From Mycetocola reblochoni REB411 (GTDB lineage: Bacteria; Actinomycetota; Actinomycetes; Actinomycetales; Microbacteriaceae), in contig NZ_FUKR01000061.1 of the NCBI RefSeq assembly GCF_900163835.1, positions 1-36,686 on the forward strand: a DNA stretch of 36,686 nucleotides, in the 5' to 3' direction. The position numbers and the translations under genes were made by a program. This document shows, piece after piece, positions 33,515 through 36,686 of this stretch. Under the pieces are notes generated by a model. The model had not been told where the DNA came from. It saw only the letters and a list, made by a program, of their open reading frames with translations, and did not search any database. Position 1 is the first letter of the stretch. Each line of letters starts with the position of its first letter.

Positions 33515-34247
33515 GCCGATCGCCAGCCGCACGATCGGGCCAGCGCTGCCATCCCCCGTCGCCGCCACGGGCGGCGATCGCGGCCAGTCGCGCCTGCAGA
33601 CGAGCGAGCAGTGCGGGCGGGACGTCTTCCGCCCTGGACTCTCCGCTCATCTCCGACTGTCCGTCCTCGCCGACCAGGCGGACGGTGACCGTCTGCCCCA
33701 TCCCCTTGACGAAGCCGATCCCCCGCTGGAACGTCCAGCGCGGACGACGCGGCGCATTCACCCCCTCCGAGAAGCCGCCCGAGGCCACGGCGAAGGTCTG
33801 CCACTCGAACTCGTCCGCGGCGTCGGTCCACACCTCGTCGCAGGCGTCGCAGCCGCAGGACGGGTACGCGGCCGTGTGCAGCACACCGGCAGACACCCAG
33901 ATGCCGGGGAAATCGGTCAAGACCACCACGAGAGGGGCGCACGCCTCGTCGCGCGGCGTCAGACGGATCGCGCGGACCACCCTGGCCGGATCCGGTGCGC
34001 CGAGCAGGCCGTCGACCTGCTGGGCCCCCTCCTCGACATCGACGTCGAACCGGCGCACCAGCTCGTCGACCACCGCCGTGGCGACGAGGTGCAGCGGAGC
34101 GAACCTCTCCGGGTGGCTGACGACCGAGTAGCTCTCCTCCGGAGGGCTCCCGTCCCGATCGTCCCAGCGCGCACCGTACGCGATGACGCCGCCCGCATCA
34201 TCCCTGAAGACGGCCGACCCGATCTGCGGCCTGATGTACTCGCTCAT
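33507..34247 (-). CDS. DUF6226-like protein
   Basis: A 246-residue soluble protein starting at the ATG at 34247. Conserved-looking pieces are SHPERFAPLHLVATAVVDELV, VRAIRLTPRDEACAPLVVV, GVLHTAAYPSCGCDACDE and ASGGFSEG. This is the pattern I recall for DUF6226 of actinobacteria, including the C-G-C-D-A-C cluster that may bind a metal. Function is unknown. The 3' end overlaps the convergent DUF1906 gene by 8 bases. It is the last gene before the tRNA fragment and is taken as backbone. Confidence 0.8.
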   Translation of the reverse strand: MSEYIRPQIGSAVFRDDAGGVIAYGARWDDRDGSPPEESYSVVSHPERFAPLHLVATAVVDELVRRFDVDVEEGAQQVDGLLGAPDPARVVRAIRLTPRDEACAPLVVVLTDFPGIWVSAGVLHTAAYPSCGCDACDEVWTDAADEFEWQTFAVASGGFSEGVNAPRRPRWTFQRGIGFVKGMGQTVTVRLVGEDGQSEMSGESRAEDVPPALLARLQARLAAIAARGGDGGWQRWPDRAAGDRLS

Positions 34248-34375
34248 GCGGCTATTCTCCCGCCTCGCCGGCGGCGCGGGCGGCCTCGTCACTGGTGCGC
34301 GCCGACCGGCGCCGCGCTCGGCCGTCACCGAGGCGGTGCGGGCGCGCCGCACCGACCGGGTGAGGGAAGCCAACG

Positions 34376-34420
34376 AAAAACGGCCCCTGACCGAAGGAGA
34401 AATCCTCAGCCGGGGGCCGC
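34376..34420 (-). terminator. Rho-independent terminator of the tRNA-Leu locus
   Basis: On the minus strand CGGCCCC (34419-34413) pairs with GGGGCCG (34387-34381), followed at once by TTTTT (34380-34376). It lies 11 bases past the 3' end of the tRNA-Leu fragment, in the right orientation to end a tRNA transcript coming from the right. Confidence 0.8.
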
Positions 34421-34430
34421 TCATACTCTG

Positions 34431-34452
34431 TGCGCGAGGGGGGACTTGAACT
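34431..34452 (-). other. tRNA-Leu 3' fragment, probable attachment site
   Basis: The minus strand reads GTTCAAGT, CCCCC, CTCGCGC, A: T loop, 3' half of the T stem, 3' half of the acceptor stem and discriminator base. This matches tRNA-Leu genes of high-GC Gram-positives beginning GCGCGAG. The matching 5' T-stem half (GGGGG) is absent: the preceding bases are GTGCA, and no tRNA body lies further right. A 3'-terminal tRNA remnant is what integrase-mediated insertion leaves at the distal end of an element. The remnant's orientation places the element to the right. Confidence 0.8.
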
Positions 34453-34667
34453 GCACTCGGCCCCCTCGCGCCGCGAAACCGTGTAAGGCGTTCTGCCGCA
34501 TAAAATCAACGATCTGCGGCATGTGACCTGTGGATAACTCCGCCACGATACCCCGACCTACAGGTTGCTTAGCACTTTCGTTAGCACTTCTTGCAGGAAC
34601 TTGCGGGTTCGCGTGACACAGAACACCGAAGCTTGCTGCAGTCCGGTGCTCCGTGGCGATCAAGGGG
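34453..34667. other. Island end with paired 9-bp direct repeats, no gene
   Basis: TTAGCACTT occurs at 34569-34577 and again at 34581-34589, a 12-base period, about 120 bases from the attachment site. Such repeats next to an att core resemble integrase arm-type binding sites. A perfect DnaA box (TTATCCACA, minus strand) lies within 34520-34540. GC drops here compared with the left. I find no credible coding sequence. Confidence 0.5.
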
Positions 34668-35186
34668 TCAGGAGCAGGTGACCTTCGTGACGCCGCTGAT
34701 GTTCGAGGTTCCAGTTCCCGCGTTCAGCGTGGCCTTCACGGTGTTCCCGTTGTACGCTCTCACCTTGCCGGAGGCGCGGTCGTTCATGATCGAGCGCGGG
34801 GCACCGCCGAGTTTGCTGAACGACGTGTGCGTTGCCGGGCACGCCGAGAACGTGAGCTTGTTACCGTCGTAGAGCGCTCTGCTGTAGACGCAGTACTTCC
34901 CGCTGGCGCAGTCCTCCTTCGATGCCGCCGCCGTCACGCCAACCGACTTCATCGTATTGGCGTTCACGCTGAGGTTGTTGTCAGGGTCGAGGGTGAGGAC
35001 GACGTCGCCGTCGTCCCAGCTCACCTCGTTCCAGCCAGTTTGCTCGCCGCCGAACTCGTCGATCACCTCGTAGACGCGTTCCTGCATGGGTGTGGTTTCC
35101 TGCTCGGTCGCGGATGCGACGGCTGGGGTGAAGAGCGCGATCAGGGCGAGGGCGGTGGCGGCGAGGGCAGCACGAGTATGACGCAT
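34668..35186 (-). CDS. Secreted I36-type peptidase inhibitor-like protein
   Basis: A 172-residue protein starting at the ATG at 35186. A clear Sec signal peptide (RHTRAALAATALALIALFTPAVASA) is cleaved near residue 27. After an acidic ~60-residue segment, the C-terminal ~85 residues carry C-A-S-G-K-Y-C-V-Y-S, F-S-A-C-P, RSIMNDRASGKVRAY and a terminal T-C-S. This is the crystallin-like, disulfide-bonded pattern of peptidase inhibitor family I36 (Streptomyces metalloproteinase inhibitor). It is predicted to be secreted and either to inhibit a metalloprotease or to act as another crystallin-fold surface protein. Base composition is lower in GC than the backbone. It follows the sigma/CU044 pair in the same direction and may be under its control. 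Confidence 0.8.
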   Translation of the reverse strand: MRHTRAALAATALALIALFTPAVASATEQETTPMQERVYEVIDEFGGEQTGWNEVSWDDGDVVLTLDPDNNLSVNANTMKSVGVTAAASKEDCASGKYCVYSRALYDGNKLTFSACPATHTSFSKLGGAPRSIMNDRASGKVRAYNGNTVKATLNAGTGTSNISGVTKVTCS

Positions 35187-35244
35187 GGATCAGGTATCCG
35201 TTCGATAGATGGTGGTCAGGGGGAGGAACAGTCGAAGAAGGCGG

Positions 35245-36236
35245 TCAGCGTTCCCAGGCGGTGTAGTCGACGACCGCTGGGGCGTGGAGGTCCGTCCTGC
35301 TGGTCCCGGTGTAGGGCGTCTCGGCAGCAAGGATCTGCCCGGTGCGCGGCGAGATGATCAGCCCTCGTACTCGCCGGGGGCACGGTCGGTTGCGCTGAAC
35401 ACGATCCCCGTCCGGCCCAGCCGGTCGGTTGTCGATCCGGAGACCTGGATGTTGCTCACGCCGCTCAAGTATCCGATGAGCGCCGCTTCCTGTTCGGGCG
35501 TGAGCAGGTAGTTGGAGACGATGGTGCTGATCTCCTGCAGCGTCTGCCCCGCGCTCAACTCCTCATCGCCCGCGAAGGCGGCCAGGTATGCGCCGACCTC
35601 GTCGACGTCGGTGGGTGGACCGTCCTCGATCAGAGCGTCCCAATCGCCTGGCGGTAAGGTCTCTTCGACGAGGACCGTGCCGGGTGCGGGCAGGGTGTCG
35701 TCGTTCTGCCCGGGGAAGGGCTCCGCGGCGATGAGCCGATAATGCACGCTCCCGTCGGCCCGGAAGGCGGTCTCGCTCCACTGCGGTTCGACGACGGTGG
35801 ACTCGGTCGTCCCGTCCTCAGCGAACGTCGTGTTCAGCGCCCAGGTCTGTGTACGGATCGTGTTGCCGGGCTCTTGGCCGGTGCGACGCATGGTCTCCAT
35901 CTCCTTCAACAGCTCCGGAGCCGCCGCGGAAACCGGGGTCAGGTCCAGCAGTGGTGGGGTCGCGGCGACAGCCGGCACGGGGCGCAGAATACTCGTCAAC
36001 GCGATGACAGCGACGAGGAGCACGACGACGAACGCTCCACCGGTCGCTAATTGCACAGGACGCCAAGCACGCCGCTTCACAGGCTCCCGAGTGCCGCGAC
36101 GACGCGAACGAGCAAGTGCGGTCTCCTTAGCTTCGTACTCCGCGAGCTCGCGCAGGCCTCGCTCGGAGAGTGGGTCACCGCGCTTCACGGTTCCGGGGTC
36201 GGCTGCGCGCAGCAGCTTGCTCAACAGGTCATTCAT
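35245..36236 (-). pseudogene. CU044_5270-like membrane protein, C-terminus frameshifted
   Basis: The ATG at 36236 opens a 292-residue frame ending at TGA 35360-35358. It has a charged N-terminus, one span at ~58-83 and an outside domain. Just past the stop, one frame over, the DNA reads LIISPRTGQILAAETPY... and ends DYTAWER at TGA 35247-35245. This is the family's normal C-terminal ending. Restoring one C at 35361 (GGCTG to GGCCTG) joins E-Y-E-G directly to L-I-I-S. So about 39 residues are cut off by a single-base deletion or a sequencing error. CU044_5270-type proteins sit next to sigma factor genes and may act like anti-sigma factors. The start overlaps the sigma gene by 8 bases. Confidence 0.82.
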
Positions 36237-36686
36237 GAGTGGGCACCTCCTCGACAGCCGGGTCCTGCAGTTCGCTCAATGCCGCACGAAGCATGCGCCT
36301 GGCACGCATCAGCCGGGCACGGACGGCAGCACTGTTCATATTGAGCACGGCGGCAATCTCCCGAGCCGTCAGGCGCTCCCAGTAGGTCATCTTCAGCACC
36401 TCGCGGTGTATCTGCGGCAGCCGCTCGACCGCATCACGCACCTCCGCGTACAAGTCATCGGAAACAGGCATACGCAGCGCGAAGTCCTCGTTGAGCTGAC
36501 ATTGCAGTTCAGCGCGCCGTCCTCGGCGCCGGTACTCGTCGCCGATCCGGTTCCGCACGACGCCATACAGCCAGGGCACGCTCAACGCCTCCCCGTCTTC
36601 GTATCGCTGCCAGGCAAGGCGGAAAGCCTCACTGAGTATTCGCGCTTCTGAGGGCCGCTGATATTGGGGTTCGGGGCCACCCTGCC
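36229..36686 (-). CDS. Sigma-70 family (ECF-type) sigma factor, 5' end beyond window
   Basis: The frame is open to the window edge (152 codons visible). Region 2 is recognisable as ARILSEAFRLAWQRYEDG and VPWLYGVVRNRIGDEYRRRGR, which contacts the -10 element and core polymerase. Region 4 follows with LPQIHREVLKMTYWERLTAREIAAVL and VRARLMRARRML, the helix-turn-helix for the -35. The spacing between them is ECF-like. The beginning of region 2 lies outside the window. It overlaps the CU044_5270-like gene by 8 bases, the usual sigma/regulator pairing. Likely targets include its own operon and the secreted inhibitor-like gene. Confidence 0.93.
   Translation of the reverse strand, partial: QGGPEPQYQRPSEARILSEAFRLAWQRYEDGEALSVPWLYGVVRNRIGDEYRRRGRRAELQCQLNEDFALRMPVSDDLYAEVRDAVERLPQIHREVLKMTYWERLTAREIAAVLNMNSAAVRARLMRARRMLRAALSELQDPAVEEVPTHE

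Noticed and set aside
34510-34545. Perfect DnaA box TTATCCACA as part of an origin
   Set aside because: Only one box is present, with no cluster or AT-rich unwinding region and no dnaA/dnaN nearby.
34421-34663. 80-residue minus-strand frame over the tRNA fragment and the direct repeats
   Set aside because: It reads through the att core and repeats, has no recognisable domain and looks like a chance frame at an integration site.

Overview
The window is high-GC DNA (roughly 70% or more by eye over most of its length). It carries Lsr2, the mismatch endonuclease NucS, many GTG starts, 4-base ATGA/GTGA gene overlaps and WXG100/EccC genes. Together these point to an actinomycete, most likely Micrococcales (Microbacteriaceae-like). 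No ribosomal or other species-level marker is present, so genus is not claimed.

Positions 1-26509 hold a type VII (WXG100/Esx) secretion locus of unusual build. At the left edge is a polymorphic-toxin-like effector of at least 892 residues, cut by the window before its toxin domain. It is preceded by three different WXG100 genes, a small unknown protein and, divergently, two double-spanning membrane proteins. Next come a 1459-residue EssC/EccC-like ATPase translationally coupled to a secreted protein, and a divergent pair made of a bitopic membrane protein and a lipoprotein. A tightly overlapping minus-strand run follows, read from right to left: FHA protein, Ser/Thr kinase with an outside Fn3-like domain, 1938-residue Ig-like/Fn3 surface protein, possible 62-residue linker ORF, MoxR ATPase, DUF58 protein and a transglutaminase-fold membrane protein that lacks the catalytic Cys and His. 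No EccB, EccD, EccE, mycosin, EssA, EssB or EsaA is recognisable. I infer that the kinase/FHA pair controls the system and that MoxR/DUF58/transglutaminase plus the giant surface protein act at the envelope.

Positions 26735-34247 look like ordinary backbone: an MFS transporter, nucS, a WapI-like immunity-type protein, lsr2 with an AT-richer upstream region, a leaderless HAD phosphatase, two tandem Tat-exported DUF1906 (Rv2525c-like) proteins with peptidoglycan-binding-like N-terminal regions, and a DUF6226 protein.

At 34376-34452 a rho-independent terminator and the last ~21 bases of a tRNA-Leu gene sit side by side, without the rest of the tRNA. This is the signature of a tRNA-integrated element whose body extends rightwards out of the window. 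The DNA to the right has lower GC by eye. It carries short direct repeats beside the site, a secreted I36-type peptidase inhibitor-like protein, and a sigma factor followed by a CU044_5270-type membrane protein whose last ~39 residues are split off by a single-base frameshift.
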